Below, piece after piece: positions 21,001 to 34,779 of a DNA stretch of 64,000 bases (its first letter is position 1; every line of letters starts with the position of its first letter). Under the pieces are notes generated by a model. The model did no database searches and had not been told where the DNA came from. It worked only from the letters and a program-made list of their open reading frames with translations. A program made the translations under genes and the position numbers. Source of the DNA: Phocoena phocoena (lineage: Eukaryota > Chordata > Mammalia > Artiodactyla > Phocoenidae); NCBI RefSeq assembly GCF_963924675.1, contig NC_089234.1:56105682-56169681 (forward strand), given 5' to 3'.

Positions 21001-21220
21001 ATGATTTTTGCCCATTTTTCCAACTCTGGAGAACTGTCGAACCTTGATTCTTTCATCCACTGTATCATCTCTGACTCTCTGCTTCCTGCCACTTAAAAAT
21101 AATTGGATGAACATGCCTCTGGGTCCTCATCGCAGGGTCTGACCTCGCTGTTGAATAGGATCAGTCCATCTGCAAGAGACTGTAACACATCTCCAGTGTG
21201 ATGTGCCGGATGATTTAGGG

Positions 21221-21402
21221 CAGTGCTTCTTGAAATGTGGTTGCTAGCTCACCAGCTCAGCGTCACCTCGGAGCTTGTGAGAAACGCGAATTCTCCAGCC
21301 TTACCCTCCCCACAAAGAATCAGAACCTGTGGGGGAGGCCCGACAATTGGCGTTAGTGTAAACCCTTCAGGTGATACTGATGCCCACTCAAGCTTGGGAG
21401 CC
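21221..21402 (+). mobile_element. MER5A-type hAT DNA transposon (forward)
   Basis: Follows the MER5A layout: cagtgcttcttgaaatgtgg at the start, ggagcttgtgagaaacgcga, aatcagaacctgtgggggag, caggtgatactgatgcccac, and cttgggagcc at the end. An old non-autonomous Charlie-type element. Confidence 0.85.
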
Positions 21403-21780
21403 ATGGAGCAGGCGTTCTGGGAAGGCAGACAAAAAACGACTTCTAAAATACCCAGGCGTCCGGCAGTCTTAAGGGTTTTTGAGGAGCCAGTTTAGAGCAA
21501 CCTAGCCAGATATCCTAGTAGCACGGGCTGACGTGTCTGTCGCAGGAGGAAATTCCCTCTGGACTCTATTTGGCTCAATGGCAAACGCGAGGGGAGGACC
21601 TGGGCTTGGTAGGTACAGAAGCAATATTCCATAGAGACTGAAGTCTGATGAACAGAAGAGGTGAATAAAACAGGAAACACCAGAGCCAGGCAAGGGGAAG
21701 GAAGGCTGAGTCTGGGCGACCCTGAGCTGTTGGGCAATGCTGCATTTCCCAGAGGAGATTTTAACCAACTGAACATTTAA

Positions 21781-21999
<219 letters not shown>

Positions 22000-24900
22000 T
22001 AGCCCCGGATTCAATTTGTCGTGGGGTTGAGTAGAGAGCACAGCTTAAACTCAAAACAGATCGGCGGGCTTTAACCACTTTGGTTAAGGAGAAGTTCCTT
22101 GTTACAGATTTGGGCATGAGGCCAGCTTCTTTCAAAATTATGTTTTTATTTTTTATTTAGCACATCCACGGCCATTAAATGATTGTTCAAAGCACAATCC
22201 TCTCTTTTTTTTAGATAAACCACATGTTTATCTATCAACAAAGTCTCCACTGTTAAAACAAAGCTATGATTTATATACATTCCATATGGCACCAGAGCGC
22301 CTAAAGAAAAGAATTATCCTTTTGCTCTTGTACATCAAGTGGCTGGTGGACCTCTCACTGTGCAGAGAAATGCAGACCATGTGTTTGTGCCGAAGCCCAA
22401 ACCCTAACAACATAATTCATTTATTTATTTCTGCACAATCAAGGAGGCCGGCGGGGCTGACATGCCATGGTTGTTTGAATGGCGAGTCAGAGGAGGAACT
22501 AACTGAGTCGTGGGCAGCGGGGCCCTTTACACCGTGAGACGGGCGGTCTGGATATGCTCATCCCCCGGTCAGCGATTCACCCGACAGGGCTGGCTGCTCA
22601 GCCCCTCCAAAGTGGCCCCTGCCCACTGGACCAACTCAGACAAAGAAAGACCCAACTCTGTCCTCATAGGCCAGGCCAGGAGTGTTTCCAGGACATCAGG
22701 TTGAGGGTCCAGGACCCTACTAAGAGGGCTTTTGGAGCTCTTAGTGATGACACTATTCCTTATCCTTGGATTGCTCAGCCTGGACAGTCAAGGTAGCAAA
22801 CCGGTGCAGTAAATCCTGTCTCGTCTGGGCCTCCCGGGTTTGGCGTTGGTGGCCATTAGCTCAGGATCTGGCCTTATATTCCCCTCCCTGTTATTCATTT
22901 ATTTACATTCCCCTTCCTGAATCACTAGTGGTTGAGGTGGGAAATGAGTGTGTCACCGGGAGATCCTACAGAGGGGCCAGAAACTCTGAAATCGAAGGTG
23001 TGAGCTCTCCAGCCTTCTGCTGCCATTGTTGCTATGTCCACCACCGGCAGTAAGTTGTCCAGTGAGGTTGAGGAAATGGCCCTGGATGCAGTGAGAGGGA
23101 TGCGTGGGAAGGATGAAGATGCAGGTGCTGAACTAACTCCACGTCAGGGCTCACCCTTGGCATCCGTAAGCTGTGTGACTTAGAAGAGGATTTCTTTCTA
23201 GGTCCTCACCCTCTGTACCCACCTCATTATTTAGCCAATTTATGGTTAACATTAGTCTACGTGAAAGAACAAATTGTTTTGGAGTCCGTTCAATCACTTT
23301 AGCAATGGGTGCCTTGATTAAAAAATTCTTTACTTACTCTATGCCCAAAGACCTCGACTCCGCAGAACTCCTGGCGCAGACCCAGCTCACAAATAAGGAC
23401 ATGGCTTTCCTTTAAATGGCTTCTTTAATTCACGCTGCCGGTCCCCTGCCTGGATACAGCTGAATGTAGGCAAAAGGAGGCGGCAGGAAGGTCTTTGTGG
23501 CTGGACTTAGAGACAAGCCCGAAAGCCAGAGGCAGCCTGGTGTCTTCCAGGGCTCTTATATTCAACACGAGGAGCCCAGACCAGGATAAAGGACTGTCAC
23601 CAAGAGACCTCCTCTGGCTCGTCCAGCCAAGCTCCGGGGGTTTCTTCCAGCAGGGGATTACCCACAGGACCAGCACATGTCTGAGGACTTGGGCTGTGCT
23701 TCCTGGTGTTGATGAACATGGCCTTGGCAGGGCCCCACCACACATGGGGCACTTGACATGCGTATGTTTTGATTTTGTGGTGCCTTCCTGGAAACCAGAG
23801 CTGCCTGTCAAGAAAATTAATAAAATGGATGTGATGCTGATTCTCCAGTGTTATTACCAGCAGGGAGGAAGAACCTCTGTCCAACTTGCCTCAGGACCCT
23901 GAAGGGCCTCACCTCTGCAGCCAAGGACGTCCCCTCCAGCCCAGCTAATCCCACTGCCAAGTTCCTGTTTAGGAGGGCCTGTGGGAGAGGCCCAACCAGG
24001 CCCTGGTGTAACTCAAAACACATTTCCCTCCCAGGGTTACGTTACCATGTTCTTTCTGTCCGGGACCAAGTCCTCCATGTTTGGAGGTAGCTCTCTGAAT
24101 ATGGCCTTTTGACGTTCAGGTGATCTTTGTGTTGGAATTTGCCAAGGCACATGACCTGGAAATAACAAGGCTTCCCTTCCTATTTTTTTTTCCTTTGAGA
24201 TAGAGACAGTTGAAAGCACGTGCTCCCCATTCTGTAGTGTCCTCTTTGTGCTCTCCAAATCCCAGACCCTTGTCTCTTTTAGGTCATAATAAACACCATA
24301 ATGATGCTCTCCTTGGCATGTTTTATATATTAGCTCCCATTCCAGGGATCACAAAGCCTTTACTTATTCTTATTTGGGGTGTTGAATGGAAAAGGGACGC
24401 TATACATGGATAACGGTTTGCAGAAATGGCTTCCTTCCCCACTTTCCCCTACAATGTGTCCTACAGCAGTGTGTCCTACAGCAGGGAATTCATCGGCACT
24501 TCCATGGGGACAGGCAGGCCTGTTAGGATGGAAAGCAGTGGGATGAGGCTTTGGCAGCATCTGGTCCCTTGAGAATGCTTAGTGTTTCTGGAAGCCAAAG
24601 GTGGAGTGTGAGCTCATCTTCTCCCTGGCCCTGGGCAGGTATGATATCTGTTCTTTACTCCTAGAGAATACATGGTACTCTGCCCCTGCTGAAAGAAGAA
24701 AGAACAAGACTGAAACAGGGATGATATATCACAGTGACTGTCCACCAGGCTTTTAGAATGCATGAAACCAAAAAGCCAAGACTGACAGTGAGGGTAGTAA
24801 GGTTCTATGAAGGAGAGAGGGACTACTGATACATGGAAGCTACCAAAGAGACCCAGCCCTGAGGTACCAGGAAATACGGGGGAGCATCTGTTTATCCTTT

Positions 24901-25560
24901 CAGCGTGGTCACTTTTGCCCCAGGGCGCTAAGTCATTGCCCCTGAAAGCCTAGCTCTGAATTGATCTAAACTTTTTGGGAATCTATTTGTAATTTTAGCC
25001 CACATCTTTGGGGGTAATGATTTCCTTAAGTTTCCTTAAGAATTCCTAATTACTATTAAAGACTTGTTGCTGGCTCTTTATCCTTTGCTCCACTTAACCT
25101 TCAAGACATGACCTGTGCAGTTTCTGGTGTTCTGGGGTTTGTTTAACAAATCCATGCTAACCTTGCAGACAATACCTTTATGAAAGAGGCTCAGGCTGGC
25201 CACTCAGGGGTCCTGTGGCCCAGCAGCTTGTTGCTCATGAAACAGGTGAAGCACTTTGTCCAGCAGCACCCAGCTCTCGCCCTTGAATGCCTTGAAGGAG
25301 TGCAGGCAAATGCCCTGATTGCTGTGACTTGTCAACATCTACGTTATCAACCAGGCCCAGAACATCCTGTTCATTGGCCGATACCTGATCTCCTACCACC
25401 CGCCTGTCAGGTTCAAGTGAGAATATTCCTAATGTCTTCTGGAAAGACCAAGACAAGGAACTTATTTATTAGCCTATCAGTCATTGCCTCATCCGTGAAT
25501 AAGTGGCCGCATGTATCTCTCCTTGGCATCCTCACTTGGATGTAATTTAAGATCCACTGA

Positions 25561-25593
25561 TTTAAAAAAAAAATTTTTTTTTTTTTTTTTTTT
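25561..25593. repeat. A/T homopolymer tract
   Basis: About ten A followed by about twenty T. It may be the tail of an unrecognised insertion. Confidence 0.8.
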
Positions 25594-25867
25594 GGTTTTA
25601 GAGTTTTACCATGTAATATTTAATTTTGTTTTCAACATATCTGGTTTCAGGCTGGGGCTTGACCTGCCATCTTTGCGAATTGTGCTGTTACTTTTACTAG
25701 GATTAGCTGTCCTTGGACATGCTAAATTATGTGTGTGGGTATTATGTGTTTTAGAGGATGATAAACTTAAAATTTCTTTTCAATCCACACTGAGTCTTCA
25801 AATTTAGCACATTTATTCAATAAATTGTTCTCAGGATCGCCAACGATTTTAACTTTGCTAATCTACC

Positions 25868-25872
<5 letters not shown>

Positions 25873-25922
<50 letters not shown>
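25873..25922. repeat. (AC)25 microsatellite
   Basis: Fifty bases of uninterrupted AC dinucleotide; likely polymorphic. Confidence 0.97.
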
Positions 25923-25925
<3 letters not shown>

Positions 25926-26379
25926 AGAAAATGGTGTGTACTCCATAATTATTTCTTGTTTGAATAAATCAGTTATGAAATTGGAGGAAGTACATGATAC
26001 ACTTCTTGTATTTTTTCCCTATTTTAGGAGATTTGGAATTTATGGGTGAAATTTACTTGCTATTGATCACAGCACAGTCCCCTCCATCACATTTTCTATT
26101 TCTGAATGGGGAAGCACTAGGGAAATCAGACCCGTCTTATTCAGATTGTATCTTGGTTGAGGTGGACTTTGCTGGACCTGGAAACCATTTGTTCAGTATT
26201 GCTGTTACCATATTGTGATAAACTGTCAGCGATGCAGAGTCCTGGCACTAATTGTAGCCAAGGGAATTGTTTTTAGTCCCTTTATTTTGGGTTATGTTTA
26301 TGTGCATATGTGTGTTTGTATATATGCATGTATTAAAACATTATGGTTTAGGAGCTGGAAACAGAAATGAAGAATCTTT

Positions 26380-26575
26380 AGTAATAGCTAGAATATACTG
26401 GGTTCTAACTTAGTGTCAAGCCCTGTGCTAAGTGCTGTATAGGCATCATCTCATTTAATTCTCAAAATGACCCCGCCCAAACCTGGCATTATTATTATCA
26501 CCTCTTTATAGTGGCAGGCACTGTGGGTTAAGGGAAGTACAGCAACTTGTGTGAGGATATAAAGCTTGGAATTGA
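26380..26575 (-). repeat. MIR SINE (reverse)
   Basis: Contains gtgtcaagccctgtgctaag, catcatctcatttaattctc and attattattatcacctcttt in the order of reverse MIR. Confidence 0.85.
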
Positions 26576-27529
26576 CAAACTCACGTGTTAAACTAGGTAC
26601 ACTGGTTCCAAGTATGTCCTTGAGTGTACCTTCATAACTTTCTGTAGCTTATTTTATGGGAAATATTGATTCAGTAGAGATTCCCCAGGTACCTACCATA
26701 TTGCAAGCAGTGTGCTAATCACACCGCCATCCTTATGGCTATAGGAGGCACTCATAAGTTTCAGGAAGCTTCTGTTGTGACTGGGATGTATGGGCACATG
26801 TTTGCACAGCCCCATCCTGTGGGTTTTGTTGGCCTTTCTCTCTGGCCAGCTCTATAACAGCAGAGGTCACTGCATCAAGACAGGTGAGGAATTAGCCTAA
26901 GCTGGGATGAGTTAAGGTGGGAAGATGAACTGGGCTGTCAAGAAGGAAATGACATTACACTCTGCTTTATTCAGGGGGTGAAGCTAATTGGCTTAAGTAG
27001 GTGCTTCTGGGGGATAACAAGCGATTCTTATTGGCTAATGGGTGTAATAAGCTCTGGAGACCAGAGACATTCATCTAGATGAGGGAAGCATGTTAGAAGC
27101 AGGGATCAACCCTGTGTGGAGTGGGAGAGTGGTGGGTGACAGAATCTCTGAAGTGGGGCCAGGGCTCCACCTGATAAGGCTGGGATCTAGGTGGCTTTCT
27201 GCTCCAGGAGGAAATGTTAATGGTGCCAGAGTAGAGGGTTTGCCTGCAAAGTAAACCCACATGGTGTAAGTTAGATAGTGAGATGCAAACTGTTGCTTAT
27301 TCCACACCGAAGGGCAATGTGATCACCCTGATCACAAGTGGTATCATGACAGTGGGCTTCTACAGACATCCCTTGTCAGTGGAGAGCTGCTCCCACTACA
27401 GGTATACTCACTTCCTCAGTAATCTCGTTTATTCTCGGGAGTCCTAGATATATAGATGACTCCCAGATTTATATATCTATCCAGAACCCGATCCCAGTAT
27501 CATTTATTTAATTGCTACTCAACATCTTT

Positions 27530-28245
27530 ATTTGAATGTTTCATCTCCTCTGAGACCTAACCTATCCAGAGTGGAATTCCTGTTCTTTCTCTGTAAACCT
27601 GGTCTTCTCCCATTGCACTATTGGCAAGGTCATCCTTCCCGTTGCTCAGACTAAAGCCTTTGGATTCCACCTTAGCTCCTTTCTTCCTCTCACGTACCAT
27701 ATTCAATTCAGCAGAAAATCCACTTGGTTCGACTTTGAAAATAAGCCCAGAATCTGAGCACTTCTCACTACCTTCACTTTACTATCAGATCCAGGCCACC
27801 ATCATCCATCTCCTAGAGTATTATACCAGCATCCTAACTGGCCTCCCTGCTCTGCCCTTATCCCTCCCCTATTCTAGTCTGTTCTCATTACAGCATCCTT
27901 CTCAAGCATGAGTCAGATACCGTCAGCCCTCTCCACGTAAATCTCTCCACGATGTCCCATCTCATCAGAGTAAAGTTCTTACAAACATCTATAGGTCTCA
28001 AGCAGTCGGGTGCCTGTGACCCCACTGGCCTCATCTCCTAAATACTCTTCTGCTTCTAAACATCATCCACACTCCATTTAGCTAGTCTAGGAATTTAGCA
28101 TTTGTTGTTCCCTCTGCCTGAAATGCTCTTCCCCTACGTAGCTGCATGGCTTCCCTCCAGCGAATCCCTCATATCCTTGCTCAGTGTTAATTTCTCAGGG
28201 GGAACTTTTTCTAAAACATTAGAATTGCATTTTGAAAAAAGAGAT
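27530..28245 (+). repeat. L2 LINE fragment (forward)
   Basis: Typical L2 sequence: cctaactggcctccctgctc, ccactggcctcatctcctaa, ttgttccctctgcctgaaat and gctcttcccctacgtagctg. Old, with several small indels. It continues after unrelated insertions at 28810. Confidence 0.75.
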
Positions 28246-28400
28246 TAAAAGCAAACTTTTAGTTGAAGTATAATATACAAACAAAAGTGTGCATCTGATA
28301 AATGGATAGCTTACTAAGTATTTACAAACTCACACTCTCATGTAACCAGGACCCAGATTAAGAAACAGTATATTATTAGTAACCCAGCAGTCCCTGTTTT
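28245..28400 (-). repeat. L1M 3'-end fragment (reverse)
   Basis: ttgaagtataatatacaaac, then gtgtgcatctgataaatgga, then catgtaaccaggacccagat match the reverse of an old L1M 3' UTR. It lies between the two L2 pieces. Confidence 0.7.
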
Positions 28401-28809
28401 TAAAGCCAGATGGCAGTGTATGTGTGGGTCTGTTTTGGGGCTTTCTTGGGAGCATTGACATCTCTAAAATGTTGCGTTCTCCAGTCTATGAAGATGGTAT
28501 ACCTGTGATAAAGGGATGCTTTATGAAGCAACAGTTATCCTGGCAAATATAGGACGATCAAGAAGAAAGTGACCAAACTCATAGATTTCTCTGGGGCTTC
28601 TGAGAGTCCCTACAGGGAGTAGATGTCCCCCTTCACCAGATTCTCTAGGAATGATCTAGATGTTCTCTTAGGCTTCATGGGGTGAATAAAGTTTCCATGT
28701 GAAAAAACATCGAAATTGCACGTTAAAAATTTGCATCCCCCGTCCCGCCACACCCCATACATGCACATCCTTGTCGACTCTCCTGGCTTTGTTTTTCTGC
28801 ACGGCATTT

Positions 28810-28948
28810 TTTAATTGCCTCTTTTCCCGGAGACACTGTGAGCACTCTGAAGCCTAGAGCTGCTTGCTGTATTCCCGATGCCTAGAACAGCACCTGACTC
28901 ATAAGAGGTCCTCAATACACGCATGTCGAATGAATGAATGAATGGCTG
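28810..28948 (+). repeat. L2 3' terminus with (GAAT)n tail
   Basis: gcctagaacagcacctgact and aagaggtcctcaatac lead to a tgaatgaatgaatgaatgg tail, the L2 3' end. Confidence 0.8.
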
Positions 28949-31334
28949 GAGCCTGGCGTGACCAGCCTTTATCGCAGACAGCTGGGTGGGGCCAGGACCA
29001 GCAGGGACTTACAATTTGGGGTGATTTTGGTGCTGAAACCTTCTTCCTTTGCTACTGTACGCGGTTCCTTTGCCAAATTAAAGAGCTTTGCCTCCATGTA
29101 GACACTTGAAATGCAGAGCTTTATAGTCCTTGGCGAGGATGCGTGGAGGCTGGTTAGATCTGGTTATAAACCATTTCGATTGCCAGAAAATCCAGTCAGT
29201 GTGTTGTTTAAATTCACAAATCAAAATAAACAGCCATGGATTGAGATGAATTTGCTAAACCTCAGTATCCCATTTGGGTCAACATCATTGTGCATCCCCT
29301 TTCCTTACTGCTTGTATCTCATTAGATCAGGGGCTCTGTCTGCCTCCCCCGACCGACGCCTTTGACTCTGCCCAAGATGACTAACGCCCACTTGAACGTA
29401 CAGCAACTTCCCTGAAAACGATTTCAAGTGAAGAAAGAATTAATCCATGAACTATTAACAGGGATTCTGTTCTCCTCTGGCCCTGGTAATTTCTAGAACA
29501 TTGAATTAAAGAGTTCTCAGACCTTTACAAATTCTCAAGGCAAACATTATTAGCAAAGAGAAGCCCATACAGCATGTTAGAAAATTGCCAGAAAATGTCA
29601 GTGGAATTTCTGAATAAAATAAAAAAGGCTGAAACTCCCCTTCCCCATCTTCTCCCCTTCTCCCTCCCTTCCTCCCCCTAACATGATTAGAAAGTCATTT
29701 CATGTGTCTTATATGTTTGGTCAATCAAAGGCAAACATACATGATTGATGGTGACAGGGAACACATTTAATTCATTATTCTTTACTTTGCAGCAAAATGA
29801 TTTGTGTAAACTGTCTGCCTAGCATTAAAGGTAAAACAAACTTAGAAACCCCAAAATGTTATATTTTTGTCTAATATTTTCCTTTTGGTTTTATAGCTGT
29901 AATCACATATGGATTCTTTTATTTGGCTCTTGGCAAGGACTGAACAAAGGGGAAGCAACACAGAAAGATTACATAATATACAAAGCCCTGTGCCTGTTGA
30001 GGATGGAGCCACAGGAACTGCAGTGGCCAGGACTCAGTGTGAAACCCAGGAGAAGCTGCCGCTCTCCCTGGCTCTTATCAGCTGGCAGGATATCGTCACT
30101 AATGTGAAGGAAGGCCCTCTTGACCAAGCCTCTGGTCCAACATCAAAATGAGCTCTTTCAGAGATTATTGGCCTTTTATTAATTGAGTGCATTTCTGAGC
30201 GCAGCAGGGCATCCACCTGGCCTTTCCCCCGCCCCCTTACAACTTCTAACTTAGGTTTTATGGGTGCTACCCACCATCAGTGATTTTTCAAGCAAAAAAT
30301 CTCAAAATGCTATTAAACTCTTAGGAATAAAATCTCAGATTCCCTTATTAAAGCTCTTGGTTATCACTGCCCTAAAGTGATACCAGATAGAAATCTATGC
30401 CCAGAATAATGATGAGGAACCTGGAACTCTGAGGTGGCCATTCTATATATCTAGGGGGCGCAAAGTGAGAAACCACCATTGGTTCGATAAGGGAGATATT
30501 TTGTCAAGATCTTTAAAGTTATCATAGCACTCTAAGTGTGCATAGCACTTTAGAATTTATAAGCTATGCATTTGACTTAAATTATTTTCATTTGGTACAC
30601 AGGTATCGAGTATCATTTGGGAAATGTGCCTAATGCGGAGTAGCTGGCATTTCTGACCCTTTCTCCCCTGTAGGGTAGGAAGAAAGAGGAAATAGAAGAT
30701 GATGCTGGACGGGATTTGATAGAGCAAGGACCATGATGATGCTAGATCGTTGGGTTCTTAGCTCAGTGCTTTCCCCACAGTTACACGTTGCTTCCCCTGG
30801 AGAAATGTCTCAAATATGAACACTACTTGGTTTTGTATTCAAATCAATAGCTTCTAAGAACAGAATTCACTTTGCAATATTTGTAAAAGTAGTACCCTAG
30901 GTTTCTCCAACCATGCCAAACTACATGCTATAAAAATTAAGACATTTTTCAAAGGTGGGAAATTCTTACATCTGCACCCATTCCCTCCATGGTGCCTTAG
31001 TCTGGAAAAGACCCAGGCACTGTTGTTTTCCCTAGACCATAATGCCTTGTCACGTGGGAGAATTTGTTGCTCAAGTCAAGTGCCGCAGTGGATCAGGGGA
31101 GGGAGATGATGACCTATTTGCTGAGGGGGAATGTAAGGAAGCTCAAAAGGATAGTCCCAAGCCTCTGAAGGAGGGCGCGAGTGGGTCAGAATGCAGTATG
31201 GTAGATTTCCAATCGGGGCCGGGGGCAGGGGGGTCGTATCAGTAAGAGGACATGCAATCCAGAGGGTTAAACGATGCCAAGAAGAGGAAGAAAGGAAAAT
31301 TTCTAACACTGTCTTTTCCAGATAAGGTTTTTAA

Positions 31335-31440
31335 TTTTGAAAATTTGAGGGATTTCTCAAAATGTTAAATAGAGAGTTTCCATATGACCCAACAGTTCTA
31401 CTCCTGGATATCTTTCCAAGAGAAATGAAACCATATGTAT
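31335..31440 (+). repeat. L1M ORF2 fragment (forward)
   Basis: The plus-strand translation reads NREFPYDPTVLLLDIFPREM, the diverged equivalent of the L1 ORF2 motif around [14 protein letters not shown]. It has opposite orientation to the large L1M that follows, so it is a separate fragment. The next ~300 bp resemble a widespread mammalian repeat that I could not assign to a family. Confidence 0.7.
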
Positions 31441-32601
31441 TAATTTCCTCTGGCTGCTATATAATAAGTTACTACAAACTTAGTTGCTTACAACTGATTT
31501 TTTCTCTTCTTTTTCTGGAGGCCAAAAGTCTGAATTCAGTTTCACTGGACTAAAGTCATGGTGTTTGCAGGGCATCTCGTATCCATAAAACTAGAAAACA
31601 AGTATTCTGCCTCTAAACTCTAATAGTAGGACAACCATAAGATAACAGTTACAGGCATTCCCATTCCAAAGGGGAGAAAATGGAAGGAAGAAAGGAGCTA
31701 CCAGCCCCAAGTACGTTCAAAATCCAACCAGACAAATTCCATTGGGTTTTAAGATCCGGGAATAATCCTGTGTGGCTTAAAATTGGCATTAGGTAATATG
31801 ATTCCTCCAAATGTGTTCTTTTTCAAAGTTGCTTTGGCTGTTCTAGTGTTGTTGCCTTTTCATATACATTTTAGGATCAACTTTTCTATACCTACAAAAA
31901 CTCCTACTGCTCTTTTGATTGAAACGTGTTAAACCCGTAGACCAACTTGGGGGAGCATTGGCATCCATGAACATGGATTCCAACCCATGAACGCAGTCTC
32001 TCCACTTATTAGATAATCTTTAACTTCTTTCATCAGTGTTTTGTGGTTTTCAGCAAACGGATTCTGTACATTTTTGTTAGATTTATACATAAGTATTACA
32101 TTTTGGGGGAGATATTGTAAGTGGCATTTTCTAAAAATTCAGTTTCCAATTGTTCATTGGTGGTATGTAGAAACACACATTATTTTTCTATGTTGACCTT
32201 GAATCCTTAACTCTGTTACACTGGCTAGCACTTCTTCCAGGATATGGAATACGTGGAGTGAGAGTGGACATCTTTGATTTATTCCGACTCTTAGGGGGAA
32301 AATATTCATTGTTTCACCATGAAGTATAATGTTAGTTGTAGGTGTTCTGTAGATGTTCTTCTTCTGAGGTTGAGCAAGTTCTTTTCTATTAACAATTTGA
32401 TGAGAGTTTTTATTGTGAATGGATTTTGAGTTTTGCCAAATGCTTTTTCTGCATCAATTCATATAATCATGTTGTTTTTGTTCTTTACACTGTTAATATG
32501 GTGGATTACACTGACTGATTTGAGAATATTGAACCAGCCACTGTGCATTCCAAGATAGACCCCACTTGGTCATAGTGTGATTTATTTATATCTATATCTA
32601 T

Positions 32602-32624
32602 TTCTCCCTCTCTCTCTCTCTCTC

Positions 32625-32679
<55 letters not shown>

Positions 32680-32703
32680 TTATTTATTTATTTATTTATT
32701 TAT
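32602..32703. repeat. Compound microsatellite (TC)n(TG)n(TA)n(TTTA)n
   Basis: Successive TC, TG, TA and TTTA arrays without spacers, inside the old L1M. Confidence 0.95.
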
Positions 32704-33675
32704 AGGTAGATATATAGATTTGATTTGCTGATATGTTTGTGAAGATTTTTTATGTCTGTGTTTGTGAGTAGATATTGTTCTATAGATTTCTTACACTGTC
32801 TTTGTCTGGCTTTAGTATCAGGGTAAAGTTGACTTCGTAAAATCAGTTGGGAAGTCTTTCCCTTCTATTTTCTGGAAGTGATTGTGTAGAATTGGTTTTA
32901 TATTTTCCTTAAATGTTTAGTAGAATTCACTAGTGAAATGATCTGGGCCTCAATTTATTTTCCCAAAGGTTTTTAAAGACTAATTTAATTTCTTTAATAG
33001 CTGTAAGTCTATTTAGGTTATTTATTTAATCCTGAGTGAGTTGCCGCAGTTTGAGGTTTTTGAAAAATTTAGGAATTAGTCTAATTTATTTGAGTTGTTC
33101 AGTTGATGTATGTAAGTTGTTTGTAGTTTTCTGTTATTGCCTATCTAATGTCTACAGGGTCTGTGATGATAGCCTCTCTCTCATCCTTGATTTTTTGATT
33201 TGTGTCTCCCTCCCTCCCTTCCTTTTTTTTTTTTCATTTTTTGTCAGTTTTATACATGTCAATTCTGCTGATCTTTTCAAAGTTTTTTGGTGGCATTATT
33301 TTCTTTATTTTTCTGTTTTCTTTCTGCTTACTTTGGGTTTATTTTACTCTTCCAGCTTAAATGAAGCTTAGGTTATTGATACTTTTCTAATATAAGCATC
33401 TGATGCTATATATTTCCTTCTAAGCACTGCTTTAGGTGCATTCCACAATTTTTAAAATGTTGTATTTTCTTTTTCATTTGGTTAAAAATATTTTATAATT
33501 CCATTTGAGACTTCTTCTTTGACCCACGGGTTATTTGAATGTGTGTTGCTTAATTTCCAAGTATTTAGAGATATTCCTCTTATATTTCTATTATTTATTC
33601 ATGGTGTGATTCCATTATGGTAAGAGAACCTACTTTGTATGATTTCACTTCTTTTAAACTTGTTAGTGTGTTTTA

Positions 33676-33973
33676 ATTTTATTTATTTTATTTTTGGATG
33701 CATTGGGTCTTTGTTGCTGCGCATGGGCTTTTCTCTAGTTGCGGCGAGCGGGGGCTACTCTTTGTTGCGGTGTGTGGGCTTGTCATTGCGGTGCACGGGC
33801 TTGTCATTGTGGTGGCTTGTTGCAGAGCGTGGACTCTAGAGCACAGGCTCAGTAGTTGTGGCACATGGGTTTAGTTGCTCCGCAGCATGTGGGATCTTCC
33901 CGTACCAGGGGCTGAACCCATGTCCCCTGCATTGGCAGGCGGATTCTTAACCACTGTGCCACCAGGGAAGCCC
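33676..33973 (-). mobile_element. CHR-type SINE, long form (reverse), nested in L1M
   Basis: Ends with the reverse SINE head accactgtgccaccagggaag. The perfect 15 bp TSD tgttagtgtgtttta occurs at 33661-33675 and 33974-33988. L1M sequence resumes directly after it. Confidence 0.93.
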
Positions 33974-34392
33974 TGTTAGTGTGTTTTATACAATCTATCT
34001 TGGTGAATGTTCCATGGGAGCTTAAAAAGAATATATATCCTGATATATTGTTGGGTAGAGTGTCTTATAAATGTTCATTAGGGCCAGTTGGTGGATGGTG
34101 TTCAGTTCTGTGCCCTTGCTGATTTTATGTCTACTAGTTCTACCCATTACAATGAGATGAGTGCTGAGTCTCCAGCTATAATTGTGGATTTGTTTATTTT
34201 AGTTCTATCAAATTTTGCTTTGTGAATTTTGAAACTCTGCTGAGGAATATATATGTTTGGATTGTTGCATTTTCTTGATGAACTGAACTTTTTGTCATTA
34301 TATATTGCCCCTAATATCCTTGGCAGTTTTCTTTGTTCTTAAATCTGGAAGACTTCAGATCTGATTTAATAGACCCACTCAATATTTCTTTT

Positions 34393-34600
34393 TTTTTTTT
34401 TTTTTTTTGTGGTACGCGGGCCTCTCACTGTTGTGGCCTCTCCCGTTGCGGAGCACAGGCTCCAGACGCGAAGGCTCAGTGGCCATGGCTCACGGGCCCA
34501 GCTGCTCCTTGGCATGTGGGATCTTCCCGGACCGGGGCACGAACCCGTGTCCCCTGCATCGGCAGGCAGAATCTCAACCACTGCGCCACCAGGGAAGCCC
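34393..34600 (-). mobile_element. CHR-type SINE, short form (reverse), nested in L1M
   Basis: Begins with a long T run and gtggtacgcgggcctctcac and ends ccaccagggaagcccc. The 13 bp TSD caatatttctttt occurs at 34380-34392 and 34601-34613. Confidence 0.93.
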
Positions 34601-34779
34601 CAATATTTCTTTTGATTAGCGTTTTCATGAAAAAAATGTATCTATTCTCATGATTTTTTTGTTTGAACCAAACTAAAAATATATCTTTAAATTCTAAGTG
34701 ATTTCCTTATAGCCAGCGTATAGTTGGGTCAATTAAAAAAATTATTCTGTGAATCTCCATTCGTTAAAAGCTGTACTAG

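Noticed and set aside
25180..25460. Possible processed pseudogene with overlapping open frames on both strands
   Set aside because: I could not match any reading to a known protein, and there is no poly-A tail with a target-site duplication clearly bounding it.
25825..26049. An open frame encoding an HT-repeat peptide
   Set aside because: It is simply the translation of the (AC)n microsatellite.
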